From NCBI GenBank assembly GCA_019686135.1, contig JADGHL010000044.1, positions 1 through 35,246 of the forward strand: a DNA stretch of 35,246 nucleotides, read 5' to 3'. A program made the position numbers and the translations under genes. The DNA comes from Myxococcaceae bacterium. GTDB taxonomy: Bacteria > Myxococcota > Myxococcia > Myxococcales > Myxococcaceae. Under the pieces are notes generated by a model. The model saw only the letters and a program-made list of their open reading frames with translations. It did no database searches and was not told the DNA's origin. Each line of letters starts with the position of its first letter. Positions within the stretch are counted from its first letter, which is position 1. Shown here piece after piece: positions 1 to 9,182 of the stretch.

Positions 1-438
1 CGCATCAGCGCCAGCGCGGTCGGCGGCGAGGGCGGGACGAATGCCTCCTCAGGTGGCGGCGGCGGCGGGAGCGGCGGGATGCTGCTGCTCGAAGCGGACG
101 AGGTGCGGATCGACGGCTCGGCGATCGTCACCGCGAACGGCGCCGGCGGCGGCGGCGGGGCGCTCGGCGCCATGGACGGGCGGGAAGGCGAGGAGGGCTC
201 GAGCGACGGGGCGATCGTCGCGCCCGGCGGAATGGGCGGCGGCGGGAGCGCGGGCACCGGCGGCAACGGCGCGGTCTTCTCCGGCACGGGCGGCGCGGGA
301 GAGAACGCCGGCTCCGGAGGCGGCGGAGGAGGCGGCGGAGGGATGGGAGTGATTTTCGTCCGCGGCGGCACCCGCGCCTGCATGATGGCGCCCACGGCGG
401 TGTTCAGCCCGCCGCCGGTGAAGCTGGAATGTCCCTGA
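1..438 (+). CDS. C-terminal part of a glycine-rich secreted protein (5' end outside window)
   Basis: The frame is open from base 1 to a TGA at 436-438, so this is the 3' part of a gene that begins upstream. The visible 145 residues are dominated by Gly, Ala and Ser, with several pure glycine runs, interspersed with short beta-like stretches (MLLLEADEVRIDGSAI). It ends in a more normal tail with two cysteines. Glycine-rich proteins of this look, with repeated hydrophobic strands ending in IDG, are common as large secreted or lipid-anchored hypothetical proteins in myxobacteria; that is family knowledge and no function is known to me. It converges on the histidine kinase gene with a 14-bp gap. 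The opposite strand is also open but has the composition of a shadow frame. Confidence 0.6.
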   Translation, partial: RISASAVGGEGGTNASSGGGGGGSGGMLLLEADEVRIDGSAIVTANGAGGGGGALGAMDGREGEEGSSDGAIVAPGGMGGGGSAGTGGNGAVFSGTGGAGENAGSGGGGGGGGGMGVIFVRGGTRACMMAPTAVFSPPPVKLECP

Positions 439-452
439 GCCTTCGGCGCCGT

Positions 453-1610
453 CTACGGCACCGCGGCGCGCAGGTGCACCCGGAAGGCGCTGCCTTCGCC
501 TACGCGGCTCTCCACTTCGATCCGCCCGCCCGCGCCCTCCACGATGCTGCGGCAGATCGACAGACCCAGGCCCGTGCCCACGCCCTGGGGCTTGGTGGTG
601 AAGAACGGTTCGAACAGGCGGGGGAGGTGCTCTTCGGGGATGCCCGAGCCGTTGTCGCGGATCTCCACCACCACGCCGCCCTCGGTGTCCCAAGTGGAGA
701 TGGTGACGAGGTTGGACGCAAAGTCGCGGGTGAGCGCCTGGGCGGCGTTGACCAGGAGGTTGATCACCACCTGCATCAGCCGCCCGTGATCGCCGATCGC
801 CGACTGCTGGGCCTTGTAGTTGCGGGCCACGCGGGTGCGCAGCTTGAGCTCGTGCGCGCACAGCGCGAGCGCGCCCTCCACCGCCTTGTGCACGTCCACG
901 CGCTGGTTGTCGCCGCTGCTGGTGCGCGAGAAGGTGCGCAGTTCGCCGATCAGCGCGCGGATCCGTTCGGCACCGGTCTGCGCGTCGTGCAGCGACGAGG
1001 ACAGCTTCTCGAGGTGCTCCGATGCCTGCGCAAGGCCCATCATCCGCAGCGCGTCCACCGACATCTGGGCCAGCTCGAGGTGGCCGGTGAGAAACGTGAG
1101 CGGATTGTTGAGCTCGTGCGCCAGCCCGGCGGTCATCCGCCCCAGCGTCGCCATCCGGTCCGCGTGGATGAGCGTGGGCATGTAGCGGTGGTCCTGCACC
1201 AGGGCCCGCCGCTCCAGCACCGTCTTGAGCCGCTGCGAGATGCCGGCGATCTCCAGCGGCTTGGAGAAGTAGTCCGCCGCGCCCAGCCGGAGCGCCTCCA
1301 CGGCGCTCGCCACGTTCGGGTAGCCGGTGATGATGATCGCGTCCGTCTCTGGCCACTTCTCGCGGATCAACGTGAGCAGGTCGATCCCGCTGTCGTTCCC
1401 GAGGTTCTTGTCGATGAGGGCGCATGCGTACCGCTCGCGCTCCAGCAGCTCCCGGGCCTGCGGGAGGGAGGGCGCGGTGTCCGCGGTGGCGCCGATGCGC
1501 TTGACCACTTCGGCGAGCACCCGGCGCGGCCCTTCCTCGTCATCGACCACGAGGACCCGCGGCGGAGGGGGAGACGACAGCGGGGTCGGTTCGGTGGGCT
1601 GTGCGGTCAT
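453..1610 (-). CDS. Receiver-histidine kinase fusion (two-component signalling)
   Basis: A 385-aa cytosolic protein. An N-terminal receiver domain (about 18-130) shows the acidic pair D23-D24, the phospho-acceptor D67, T95 and the conserved lysine K117. A kinase core follows: an H-box at about 163-170 with H165 (AHELNNP), an N-box (NLLVNAAQA), the G1 box (DNGSGIP), the F-box (FEPFFTTK) and the G2 box (GTGLGLSI). It has no membrane segment or PAS domain, so input should arrive by phosphotransfer to the receiver, making it an intermediate relay. I chose the ATG at 1610: the receiver fold begins soon after it, and the in-frame extension to 1718 looks non-coding. No clear Shine-Dalgarno site is present. 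No cognate response regulator lies in the window. Confidence 0.88.
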   Translation of the reverse strand: MTAQPTEPTPLSSPPPPRVLVVDDEEGPRRVLAEVVKRIGATADTAPSLPQARELLERERYACALIDKNLGNDSGIDLLTLIREKWPETDAIIITGYPNVASAVEALRLGAADYFSKPLEIAGISQRLKTVLERRALVQDHRYMPTLIHADRMATLGRMTAGLAHELNNPLTFLTGHLELAQMSVDALRMMGLAQASEHLEKLSSSLHDAQTGAERIRALIGELRTFSRTSSGDNQRVDVHKAVEGALALCAHELKLRTRVARNYKAQQSAIGDHGRLMQVVINLLVNAAQALTRDFASNLVTISTWDTEGGVVVEIRDNGSGIPEEHLPRLFEPFFTTKPQGVGTGLGLSICRSIVEGAGGRIEVESRVGEGSAFRVHLRAAVP

Positions 1611-1725
1611 CGGGGCGAACCGGAACTCTAGATCTCCCCGCGAAACGTCCGACAGGTGCGAAGCTGCGGACGTACGGCGACCGACGCTCGAAAAGTAGCC
1701 GTGTGTGCTCCCCCGCAAAGCAGAA

Positions 1726-1753
1726 GCCCGGCCTCCTCTTTGGAGCGCCGGGC
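1726..1753 (-). terminator. Hairpin terminator downstream of the cold-shock gene
   Basis: On the minus strand an 11-bp, nearly perfect stem (GCCCGGC plus GGAG/CTCC, one bulged base, 5-nt loop) lies about 45 bp after the cspA stop. It is followed by a modest T-rich stretch (TTCTGCTTTG). It sits between cspA and the kinase gene and should separate their transcripts. Confidence 0.6.
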
Positions 1754-1795
1754 CTCGCTTCCGGTCATCAACGACCGAAACTTCGCGCCGTCAGA

Positions 1796-1999
1796 CTAGA
1801 GCGGGCGAACGTTCTGGGCCTGCAGCCCCTTGGGACCGCGGGTCACGTCGAACTCCACCTTCTGACCCTCGGCCAGGCTCTTGAAGCCCTCCGCCTGAAT
1901 GGCGCTGAAGTGGCAGAAGACATCCTCGCCCCCGCCGTCCTGGGTGAGGAAGCCAAAGCCCTTCGCATCGTTGAACCACTTGACCGTACCAGTTGCCAT
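1796..1999 (-). CDS. cspA: Cold-shock protein (CspA family)
   Basis: A 67-aa single cold-shock domain, the usual family length. It binds single-stranded RNA and DNA and acts as an RNA chaperone. RNP1 is seen as KGFGFL (13-18) and RNP2 as DVFCHF (26-31), with W8 and F9 on the binding face. The second residue of the usual VFVHF is Cys29 here. The start ATG at 1999 follows a purine-rich AAGAAGAAG stretch and gives the canonical [10 protein letters not shown] start. The gene is monocistronic: a 185-bp leader with hairpins separates it from sucB, and a terminator follows. Structured leaders are typical of cold-inducible csp genes, but cold induction here is inference. Confidence 0.95.
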   Translation of the reverse strand: MATGTVKWFNDAKGFGFLTQDGGGEDVFCHFSAIQAEGFKSLAEGQKVEFDVTRGPKGLQAQNVRPL

Positions 2000-2025
2000 T
2001 TGCGTCTTCTTCTTTCGTGTCAAAC

Positions 2026-2044
2026 GGCCGGCAAAGCGCCGGCC
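2026..2044 (-). promoter_or_regulatory. Hairpin in the cspA leader
   Basis: A perfect 7-bp inverted repeat (GGCCGGC / GCCGGCC, 5-nt loop) lies 27 bases before the cspA start codon on its transcript. A second GC-rich partly self-complementary stretch follows at about 2050-2082. This fits a structured 5' UTR. Confidence 0.45.
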
Positions 2045-2091
2045 TGTTCCCCGGGCCCATACGGTCCGGCGAACTGCCGGGCCTTCTGACA

Positions 2092-2166
2092 GGTCCATGG
2101 AACGTAAGCAAGAACGGCCGACCCCGCGGAAAAACTTCCGCGGAGTTTCCGTCAGTCCCATGGACC
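2092..2166 (-). repeat. Inverted repeat with 9-bp arms in the sucB-cspA gap
   Basis: The arms GGTCCATGG (2092-2100) and CCATGGACC (2158-2166) are exact complements. They bracket the hairpin at 2124-2143. Together they could form a three-way structure, or serve as two half-sites upstream of cspA. The function is unknown. Confidence 0.4.
2124..2143 (-). terminator. Probable terminator of the sucAB operon
   Basis: A perfect 8-bp stem (CCGCGGAA / TTCCGCGG) with a 4-nt loop lies about 40 bp after the sucB stop. On the minus strand it is followed only by a weak T-rich stretch some 10 bases later (TTCTTGCTT). Its place between sucB and cspA supports termination. Confidence 0.5.
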
Positions 2167-2184
2167 GCCCGGTCCCCTGGCCGG

Positions 2185-3408
2185 TCAGACTTCGAGCAAG
2201 AGGCGCTCGGGCGCTTCGATGCACTCCTTGATGCGCACCAGGAACTGCACCGCCTCGCGCCCGTCGATGAGCCGGTGATCGTACGTGAGCGCGAGGTACA
2301 TCACCGGGCGGATGACCACCTGGCCGTCCCGCGCCACCGGGCGGTCGACGATGTTGTGCATCCCCAGGATGCCCACCTGCGGCGGGTTGAGGATGGGCGT
2401 GGAGAGCATCGACCCGAAGATCCCACCGTTGGAGATGGTGAAGGTGCCGCCCTGCAGATCGGCGAGCGTGAGCTTGTCGGTGCGCGCCTTCTGGCCGAAC
2501 TCGGCGATCGCCTTTTCGATCTCTGCCATCGACAGCCGGTCCGCGTCGCGGATCACCGGGACCACCAGGCCGCGGCTGCCGGAGACCGCCACGCCGATGT
2601 CGTAGTAGTGCTTGAAGATGACCGAGTCGCCTTCGATCTCCGCGTTGACCTGCGGGAAAGCCTTGAGCGCTTCGATCGCCGCGCGGACGAAGAAGCTCAT
2701 GAAGCCCAGCTTCACGCCGTGCTTCTTGAGGAAGCCGTCCGCGTAGCGCTTGCGCAGCGCGATCACCTCGCCCATGTCCACCTCGTTGAAGGTGGTGAGC
2801 ATCGCGGCGGTGGACTGCGCCTGGACGAGCCGTTCGGCGACGCGCTTGCGCAAAGGCGTCATCTTCACGCGCTCTTCGAGGTCCGCGCGCGGGCGGGGAC
2901 CGGCCGGCACCGGCGGCGTGCTCGGGCGGGCCTGGGTGGCCGGAGGCTGGTAACCCAGCACGTCCTGCTTCATCACCCGGCCAGCGGCGCCCGATCCCGG
3001 GATCTGCGTCACGTCGATGCCCCGGTCCTCGGCGACACGACGCGCGACCGGGGTGGCGAACACCTCCGCGGAGCCCAAAGCCGTGGACGGCTGCGGCGCC
3101 GGGGCCGGTGCGGCGGCCTGCGGCGCCGGCGCGGCGGCCTGGGTCTTCGAGGTGGCGACGGCGCCGGCGGCCCCCGCGGTGATCGATCCGATCACCTGGC
3201 CCACCTTCACCACGTCGCCCTCCTGCGCGGCGATCTTTTCGATCGCCCCGGCCGCAGGCGCCGGCACGTCGACGGTGACCTTGTCCGTCTCCAGGACCAC
3301 CACCGGCTCGTCCACGTTGACGGACTCGCCCACCTTCTTGTGCCACTTGCCCACCGTCGCTTCGGTGATCGACTCACCGAGCGCCGGCACCTTCAGCTCA
3401 ACGCCCAT
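2185..3408 (-). CDS. sucB: Dihydrolipoyllysine succinyltransferase, E2 of 2-oxoglutarate dehydrogenase
   Basis: A 407-aa E2 core protein that transfers succinyl from lipoate to CoA in the TCA cycle. The lipoyl domain spans about 2-77, with lipoylated K43 in ETDKV. An Ala/Pro linker follows (about 85-110), then the peripheral-subunit-binding domain (about 115-152, [15 protein letters not shown]) and the catalytic domain (about 180-407), which ends with the HxxxDG motif (H378, D382). Length and order are normal for SucB with one lipoyl domain. An AGAGGAAG site precedes the ATG. The start overlaps the sucA stop by 11 bp, so the two are translationally coupled. No E3 (lpd) gene is present in this window. 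Confidence 0.96.
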   Translation of the reverse strand: MGVELKVPALGESITEATVGKWHKKVGESVNVDEPVVVLETDKVTVDVPAPAAGAIEKIAAQEGDVVKVGQVIGSITAGAAGAVATSKTQAAAPAPQAAAPAPAPQPSTALGSAEVFATPVARRVAEDRGIDVTQIPGSGAAGRVMKQDVLGYQPPATQARPSTPPVPAGPRPRADLEERVKMTPLRKRVAERLVQAQSTAAMLTTFNEVDMGEVIALRKRYADGFLKKHGVKLGFMSFFVRAAIEALKAFPQVNAEIEGDSVIFKHYYDIGVAVSGSRGLVVPVIRDADRLSMAEIEKAIAEFGQKARTDKLTLADLQGGTFTISNGGIFGSMLSTPILNPPQVGILGMHNIVDRPVARDGQVVIRPVMYLALTYDHRLIDGREAVQFLVRIKECIEAPERLLLEV

Positions 3409-6250
3409 TCTTGCTTCCTCTGGTCATCGCCTGCTCGACGATGAGTGCCTGTTCGATGTCGTGCGCCTTGGTGAAGCCCGCCGCGGGACTGGCGGCCTCC
3501 ATGCGCCCGATGTAGCCGACCGTGAGCGACTTGTGGATCTGAGAAACCATCTCCTGCAGGTGCGGGAAGATGAAGCTCCACGCGCCCATGTTCTTCGGCT
3601 CCTCCTGGACCCAGAAGATCTCCTGCAGCTTCGGGTAGGACTTGAAGACCTCGACCAGCTCGTCCGCCGCGAGCGGATACAGCTGCTCCAGGCGGACGAT
3701 GGCGATCGTCTGGTCGCCGCGCTTCGCCCGTGCGTCGCGCAGGTCGTAATAGACCTTCCCGCTGCACAGGAGCAGCCGGCTGACCTTCTTCGGATCGATC
3801 GTCGGATCGACCTCGCGCAACAGCCGCCGGAAGCGGCCCTCGGCCAGCTCGTCGAAGGTGCTCTCCACGCCGGCGCGCCGGAGCATGCTCTTGCCCTGCA
3901 TCACGATGAGCGGCTTGCGCAGCGGGCGGAGCACCTGGCGCCGCAGCAGGTGGAAGATCTGCGCCGGCGTCGTCGGGTAGCAGACCTGCATGTTGTCCTC
4001 GGCACAGAGCTGGAGGAACCGCTCCAGCCGCGCGCTCGAGTGTTCGGGGCCCTGGCCCTCGTAGCCGTGCGGTAGGAGCATCACCAGCCCGGAGAGCCGC
4101 TTCCACTTGGTCTCCGCGGCCGCGATGAACTGGTCGATGATGACCTGCGCGCCGTTGGCGAAGTCGCCGAACTGCGCTTCCCAGATCACCTGCGCGTCCG
4201 GGTAGTCCAGCGAGTAGCCGTACTCGAAGCCGACGCAGGCGAACTCGGACAGAGGCGAGTTGTAGATGCGGAACGCGCCTTGATCCGGCGACAGGTGCTG
4301 CAGCGGCGAGTACTTCTGGCCGGTCTTTGCGTCCGTCCACACCGCCATGCGGTGGGTGAAGGTGCCGCGCTCCACGTCCTGGCCGGTGAGCCGGACGTCG
4401 TGGCCTTCGGTCAGAAGCGTGGCGTGCGCGAGCAGCTCGCCGGAGTTCCAGTCCAGGGGCTTATGGCCCGCCACCATCTCGCGGCGCTGCTCGAGCCAGC
4501 GCTCCAGCTGCTTGGTGGGGGTGAATCCCTCAGGCAGGGTGCAGATGCGCTGAAGCAGCGACACCAGCCGCTCCTTCGGGACGCCGGTCTCCGGCAGAGG
4601 GACGTCCCGGTCCGCGCCGCCGCGGTAGGTCTTCCACAGGCCCTCGAACGCGGAGGGTTCCTTGAGCAGATTCTCCGTCCGGGCGCGCTCGAGGGCGGCG
4701 TTGAGCTCGGCGAGGCACTTCTGCTTGATCGCCTCGGACTCCTCCTTCGGGATCCGTCCGCGCTGCGCGAGGTCCTCGGCGTAGAGTTCGGCGACCGGCC
4801 GGCGCTGGTCGATGAGCTGGTACATCACCGGCTGGGTGATGCGCGGTTCGTCGCCCTCGTTGTGGCCGTAGCGGCGGTAGCAGACGAGGTCGATGACGAC
4901 GTCGCTGTTGAACTCCTCGCGGTACTGCGTGGCCAGCCGCATCACGTGGACGCACGCCTCGGGATCGTCCCCGTTCACGTGGAAGACGGGGATGTCCAGC
5001 ATGTGCGCCACCAGCGTGGCGTAGGTGTTCGACCGGCCCTGCTCCGGATCCGTGGTGAAGCCGACCTGGTTGTTGATGACGATGTGGATGGTGCCGCCGG
5101 TGGTGTAGCCCTCGAGGTTGGCGAGGTTGAGCGTTTCGGCCACCACGCCCTGTCCGGCAAACGCGGCGTCGCCGTGGATGAGCACCGGGACGACCTGACG
5201 CCGGGTGCCGTCGCGGCTGCGATCCTGCTTGGCGCGGGTGCGGCCCTCCACCACCGGATCCACGGCCTCCAGGTGGGAGGGGTTGAACGCCATCGACAGG
5301 TGGATTTTCGCCCCCGAAGCCGTGGTGACGTCCGAGGAGAAGCCCATGTGGTACTTCACGTCGCCGCGGCGGAGGAACTGCTTCGGATCCTTCGGCCCCT
5401 CGAACTCGCTGAAGATCTCGTCCGGGGTCTTCCCCAGGATGTTGGTGAGGACGTTGAGGCGGCCGCGGTGCGCCATGCCGATCACGATCTCGCGCGTGCC
5501 CAGCTTGCCGGCTTCGTCCAACAGCGCGTCCATCATGGGGATGAGCGATTCGCCGCCATCGAGGGCGAATCGCTTGGCGCCGAGGTACTTGGTGTGCAGG
5601 AAGTTCTCGAACGTCTGCGCGCGGTAGAGGTAGGTGAGGATCCGCCGCTGCTCCTCCACCGACAGATTGGGCGTGTTGGCGCCGTGCTCCATCCGCGGCA
5701 TCAGCCAGCGCCGGCGGTTGGAGTCCAGGATGGTCATGTACTCCACGCCGACGTGCATCGAGTACGTCTGGCGAAGTCGTTCGAGGATGTCGCGCACCTT
5801 CGCCTTCTTCTGCGGGAACACGTCGCCCGAGTCGACGACCTGATCCAGCTCCTCGGGCGTGAAGAAGTTCGGGTCGATCAGCGCGAGGTCCGCCACGTTG
5901 TGCAGCGGCGGGCGCGGACGGCCCAGCGGATCGAGCTGCGCGCGCAGATGCCCGCGGAGCCGGAAGGCGTAGATGGCCTGCGCCACCTTCGCCTGCAGCA
6001 TCATGTTCGGCGTCGGCTCGGCACGGGCCAGAGGCGCAGCGGCGGCAGGCGCAACCGGCGTCGTCACGAAGTCGTCCGGCACCGCGCCGCGGCCGTTGAC
6101 GAAGATGGGCCGGCCGTCGCCCCTCTGCTGTTCGAAGAGGTCGCGCCAGCTCGGGTCGACGGAGCCGGGATCCTGGAGGTAGCGGTCGAAGAGCGCCTCG
6201 ATGAAGTCGATGTTCGACCCGGAGAGGAACGACTCGGATATGTTCGACAT
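3398..6250 (-). CDS. sucA: 2-oxoglutarate dehydrogenase E1 component
   Basis: A 950-aa thiamine-diphosphate enzyme that decarboxylates 2-oxoglutarate and passes succinyl to the E2 lipoyl arm. The N-terminal E1o signature ([18 protein letters not shown]) begins at about residue 8. Conserved E1 segments follow: [11 protein letters not shown] (258-268), [10 protein letters not shown] (359-368), INNQ (392-395), and the GDDPEA and [10 protein letters not shown] regions that form the ThDP/Mg site. The C-terminal transketolase-like domain ends with the usual EEPKNMGAW segment. The ATG at 6250 gives the standard start; an extra 20 codons upstream do not resemble the family. The ribosome site is weak. 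The gene is first in sucAB and divergent from fabI across 235 bp. Confidence 0.97.
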   Translation of the reverse strand: MSNISESFLSGSNIDFIEALFDRYLQDPGSVDPSWRDLFEQQRGDGRPIFVNGRGAVPDDFVTTPVAPAAAAPLARAEPTPNMMLQAKVAQAIYAFRLRGHLRAQLDPLGRPRPPLHNVADLALIDPNFFTPEELDQVVDSGDVFPQKKAKVRDILERLRQTYSMHVGVEYMTILDSNRRRWLMPRMEHGANTPNLSVEEQRRILTYLYRAQTFENFLHTKYLGAKRFALDGGESLIPMMDALLDEAGKLGTREIVIGMAHRGRLNVLTNILGKTPDEIFSEFEGPKDPKQFLRRGDVKYHMGFSSDVTTASGAKIHLSMAFNPSHLEAVDPVVEGRTRAKQDRSRDGTRRQVVPVLIHGDAAFAGQGVVAETLNLANLEGYTTGGTIHIVINNQVGFTTDPEQGRSNTYATLVAHMLDIPVFHVNGDDPEACVHVMRLATQYREEFNSDVVIDLVCYRRYGHNEGDEPRITQPVMYQLIDQRRPVAELYAEDLAQRGRIPKEESEAIKQKCLAELNAALERARTENLLKEPSAFEGLWKTYRGGADRDVPLPETGVPKERLVSLLQRICTLPEGFTPTKQLERWLEQRREMVAGHKPLDWNSGELLAHATLLTEGHDVRLTGQDVERGTFTHRMAVWTDAKTGQKYSPLQHLSPDQGAFRIYNSPLSEFACVGFEYGYSLDYPDAQVIWEAQFGDFANGAQVIIDQFIAAAETKWKRLSGLVMLLPHGYEGQGPEHSSARLERFLQLCAEDNMQVCYPTTPAQIFHLLRRQVLRPLRKPLIVMQGKSMLRRAGVESTFDELAEGRFRRLLREVDPTIDPKKVSRLLLCSGKVYYDLRDARAKRGDQTIAIVRLEQLYPLAADELVEVFKSYPKLQEIFWVQEEPKNMGAWSFIFPHLQEMVSQIHKSLTVGYIGRMEAASPAAGFTKAHDIEQALIVEQAMTRGSKNGR

Positions 6251-6456
6251 GGGTGATCGCACTTCTACTGCAACGCAGGCGGGGTGGCGCGGCTTTCTCC
6301 CCGGCGCCAACCTGCGCGTTCGGCTGCGCTACACGACGCACGCGGAGCGCAACTTCATTGACGTGTGAGCCGCGCTGATGGCGCGAACGGCGCGACAGGA
6401 GAGCGTCCCGCGCTTCGGCCGATCCAACGGTCGACCGGAGTTCGACTCTTCCGGCG

Positions 6457-6480
6457 GGGCGATCTGGTGGTAGATCGCCC
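6457..6480 (+). promoter_or_regulatory. Perfect palindrome immediately upstream of fabI
   Basis: A 9-bp perfect inverted repeat (GGGCGATCT / AGATCGCCC) with spacer GGTGGT ends 5 bases before the fabI ATG. It may be an operator for a dimeric repressor, or an RNA stem-loop. No other ribosome site is visible in the 5 bases left before the ATG, and the only purine-rich tract (GGTGG) lies in the loop. Confidence 0.6.
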
Positions 6481-6485
6481 GACCT

Positions 6486-7286
6486 ATGCTGCTCAAGGGC
6501 AAGAAGATCCTGATCACCGGTGTGCTGACGCCGGCCTCGCTCGCGTTCGGCATCGCCGAGCAGGCGCAGAAGGAGGGAGCGGAGATCATCCTCACCGGGT
6601 TCGGCCGCGCGCTCTCGCTGACCCAGCGCAGCGCCAAACGCCTCAACCCGACGCCGGAGGTCCTCGAGCTGGACGTCACCAACTCCGAGCACTTCAAGGC
6701 GCTGACCCGGTGGTTGAAAGACAAACAGGCAACGCTGCACGGCGTGGTGCACTCTATCGGGTACGCGCCGGAGGACGCGTTGGGCGGCAACTTCCTCAAC
6801 ACGCCCTGGGAGAGCGTCCAGACGGCGTTCCGGATCTCCACCTTCTCCCTCAAGGAGCTCGCCGTCGCCTGCCTGCCTGCGATGGCGGAGGGCGGCGCGG
6901 TGCTGACGCTGGACTTCGACAACCGCCAGGCCTGGCCGATCTACGACTGGATGGGCGTGTGCAAGGCCGGCCTCGAGGCCACCGTGCGCTACCTCGCGCG
7001 CGATCTCGGGCCGAAGAAGATCCGGGTCAACGCGCTCGCCGCAGGGCCTCTGGCGACCATGGCCGCCAAGAGCATCCCGGGCTTCAGCGAGCTCGAGCGC
7101 AACTGGGGCAAGCAGGCGCCGCTCGGCTGGGCCGCGAAGGATCACCACGCCTTCGTGGCGAAGACGGCGGTGGCGCTTCTGTCGGACTACTTCCCGTCCA
7201 CCACCGGAGAGATGGTGCACGTGGACGGCGGCTACCACGCCGTGGGCGCCGCGCCGATCGAAGCGTACGCCGAACGCAAGGAGTAG
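6486..7286 (+). CDS. fabI: Enoyl-ACP reductase, FabI/InhA type
   Basis: A 266-aa NADH-dependent short-chain reductase that performs the last step of each fatty-acid elongation cycle. The Gly-rich nucleotide site is ITGVLTPASLAFGIA (10-24). The SIGY motif (90-93) and catalytic Y153-x6-K160 are present. The residue nine before the catalytic Tyr is F144, as in mycobacterial InhA (Phe149/Tyr158), whereas E. coli FabI has Tyr at that place; that is from memory of the families. The MLLKGKKILITG start is canonical, which fixes the ATG despite the missing ribosome site. The 235-bp gap to divergent sucA carries the palindrome at 6457-6480. The stop is 5 bp from the convergent lipoprotein gene. Confidence 0.93.
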   Translation: MLLKGKKILITGVLTPASLAFGIAEQAQKEGAEIILTGFGRALSLTQRSAKRLNPTPEVLELDVTNSEHFKALTRWLKDKQATLHGVVHSIGYAPEDALGGNFLNTPWESVQTAFRISTFSLKELAVACLPAMAEGGAVLTLDFDNRQAWPIYDWMGVCKAGLEATVRYLARDLGPKKIRVNALAAGPLATMAAKSIPGFSELERNWGKQAPLGWAAKDHHAFVAKTAVALLSDYFPSTTGEMVHVDGGYHAVGAAPIEAYAERKE

Positions 7287-7291
7287 ACGCC

Positions 7292-9130
7292 CTACGGCGG
7301 CGCCAGCGCGACGACGTAGCTGTTCGTGAAGTCCACAAGGTACAGTGGGCTCTCCGGCACGTCGTGGACCAGCATCCCGCTGTAGCTCGGACGCGGGTAC
7401 GGGTACACCCACTCAAGCTGCAGATTCGCGTCGATGGCCACCACCGCGAGCCCGTAGGGGTGCGGGTGGGCGAGGTAGACGAACCCCCCATCGGGCAGGG
7501 CGACCACGTTGGAGGGCGTCGTCCAGTCTGCCTGGCCCGACAGCTCCGGCCATGGCGCGAGCGGGAAGGTGCCCGGGATCTGCACCGGGATGGTCTGGTT
7601 GGTCGGGGTGACGGCCGAGAAGTTGGTGTGGCCGTTGGCGGCGGTGACGACGATCACCTCACCGTTGTCCCGGCCCGCGAGGATCTGCCCGGGAGGGACC
7701 TTCCCCAGGGACGGATAGGTAGCGGTGGGCTGGCCACCCTCCACCCGCACCCCGGTGCCCTCCTCCTGCACGAAGAACGCGCCGCTTGTCCCGAACGGAA
7801 TGGCCCGGGTGACCTGCGCGCCGGATGGACCGGTCACGCCCCACTCGCCCACGTCCGTGGTGGAGGCGCCCGCGGTCACAAAGGAGAAGGTATCCGGGAC
7901 GCAGAAGCCCAGCGGATCGACGAAGTCGAACGCGAGAAACGTCTCGCCGCTCTGGACCACGTGCTGCGCCACACCGCCCGTCCATCTGTCGAAGATGAAG
8001 GCCGGCGGAGGCGTGGCGCTGGAGGGGATGCAGGTGAAGGTCCCGGCGGAGTTGAGCGGGCACGACCCCGAAGAGACCCACGTCTGCACGCAGGTCTTGT
8101 CGGAGAAGCGCATCAGCGCTCCATCCGGCAGGTGCGCGCCCGCCTCGGTCACGCCGTCGGGCGACACCGCCAGCGTCTGGCTCCCCGTCGGATCGTCCAC
8201 CAGCACGCGGCCGTCGTGGGAGAAGCCGCGCGCGGTGGCGCCGCTGGGGAGCGTCGGGGTGACGAAGGTGCCGTCGGCGCGGAGGAAGGCCGGCGTCCAG
8301 CCGGTTTCGCCTTCCGGCGCGAGCGCGAGCCACAGCCCATCCGGCGTGCTGCGGGGCACGAAGTTCTGTTCGTCCGTTCTGCCCGCTTCGGAGACCAGGT
8401 AGCCGGGGATGGGCCGTTCCCACAGCACGCGGGAGACCACCAGCGGGCGCGTCAGCCGGACCTCGTTCCCGTTGGGCGCCGCGGCGACGATCTCCACCGA
8501 GGCCTGATGCTCCGTCAGGTAGAAGTCCTCCACGCTGCTGCCGCCGGGCGGAGCGATCGCCGGCGCGGTGAAGGACACCGTGAAGTTCTGGAGCGCAGCG
8601 TCGCCCGTGACCGACGCGGGGTTCCCGTCCACCATGACCACGGGCAGCGCGCCGAGCGGCGACTCCGCGGCCATCGGAAAGGACACCGTCGCGCCGGGCG
8701 CCACCCGCGATGGGACCTGCGCGACCACCTTCGGCAGGCTCGGGTCCACTTGGACCGTGACGCTCACCGGCGCCGAGACCATGCCCAGCCCATCGGCCAC
8801 CACCGCATCCAGCGTGACGTCGGCGGCCGCGGCGGCGTTTGGTGGCAGGCAACGCGACAACTCGAGCTCTGCTTCATACGGCGGGCGGACCCACTGGAAG
8901 AGCACGGTGCCGTTGCAGGACAGCGTGGCCGCGGCGAGCCCGTCCGCGTCCTCGGCGGAGAGCGCCACGTGCCACCACAGCGGCAGCACGTCGCCGTCGT
9001 GCGGCGAGGTGAAGGCGACCACAGGCGGCGTGTTCTCCGCCTCCGGTTCGCGGTACGTCAGATCGCGGCAGCCGGTGAAAGACGAGACGACAGCGAAGGT
9101 TGCGGCCACAACGAGAGCGCGGTTGCGCAT
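7292..9130 (-). CDS. Predicted lipoprotein, Ig-like N-terminus and repeat-rich C-terminal half
   Basis: A 612-aa protein with a lipoprotein signal: MRNRALVV, a hydrophobic stretch, then the lipobox FTGC with acceptor C21. Asp at +3 does not help decide between inner and outer membrane. Residues about 35-130 look like an Ig-like or cadherin-like beta domain (PPVVAFTSPHDGDVLP, then SAEDADGLAAATLSC). The remainder is rich in beta strands and Gly/Pro turns; segments such as VVALPDGGFVYLAHPHPYG and PLYLVDFTNSYVVAL suggest a propeller-like ligand-binding domain, which is inference. I do not recognise a family. I chose the ATG at 9130 for the signal peptide; the frame extends further but antisense to the PEGA gene. 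It is divergent from that gene with only 52 bp between starts. Confidence 0.75.
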   Translation of the reverse strand: MRNRALVVAATFAVVSSFTGCRDLTYREPEAENTPPVVAFTSPHDGDVLPLWWHVALSAEDADGLAAATLSCNGTVLFQWVRPPYEAELELSRCLPPNAAAAADVTLDAVVADGLGMVSAPVSVTVQVDPSLPKVVAQVPSRVAPGATVSFPMAAESPLGALPVVMVDGNPASVTGDAALQNFTVSFTAPAIAPPGGSSVEDFYLTEHQASVEIVAAAPNGNEVRLTRPLVVSRVLWERPIPGYLVSEAGRTDEQNFVPRSTPDGLWLALAPEGETGWTPAFLRADGTFVTPTLPSGATARGFSHDGRVLVDDPTGSQTLAVSPDGVTEAGAHLPDGALMRFSDKTCVQTWVSSGSCPLNSAGTFTCIPSSATPPPAFIFDRWTGGVAQHVVQSGETFLAFDFVDPLGFCVPDTFSFVTAGASTTDVGEWGVTGPSGAQVTRAIPFGTSGAFFVQEEGTGVRVEGGQPTATYPSLGKVPPGQILAGRDNGEVIVVTAANGHTNFSAVTPTNQTIPVQIPGTFPLAPWPELSGQADWTTPSNVVALPDGGFVYLAHPHPYGLAVVAIDANLQLEWVYPYPRPSYSGMLVHDVPESPLYLVDFTNSYVVALAPP

Positions 9131-9182
9131 GGACCTGTTTCCCCCAGAGAACGGCCGCGGCCGAGTATAGAGTCTCGGGCCC
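9131..9182. promoter_or_regulatory. Compact divergent promoter region
   Basis: These 52 bp must hold the start signals for both the lipoprotein gene (minus) and the PEGA gene (plus) unless the promoters overlap the coding regions. A small palindrome (CGGCCGCGGCCG) and a TATAGAGT stretch are visible; the latter could be a -10 element for the PEGA gene. No firm assignment is possible by eye. Confidence 0.4.

Noticed and set aside
4280-6256. A 658-codon open frame on the plus strand across sucA.
   Set aside because: It is antisense to a clear sucA with full-length family motifs; long antisense frames are expected at this GC content. It has no recognisable domains.
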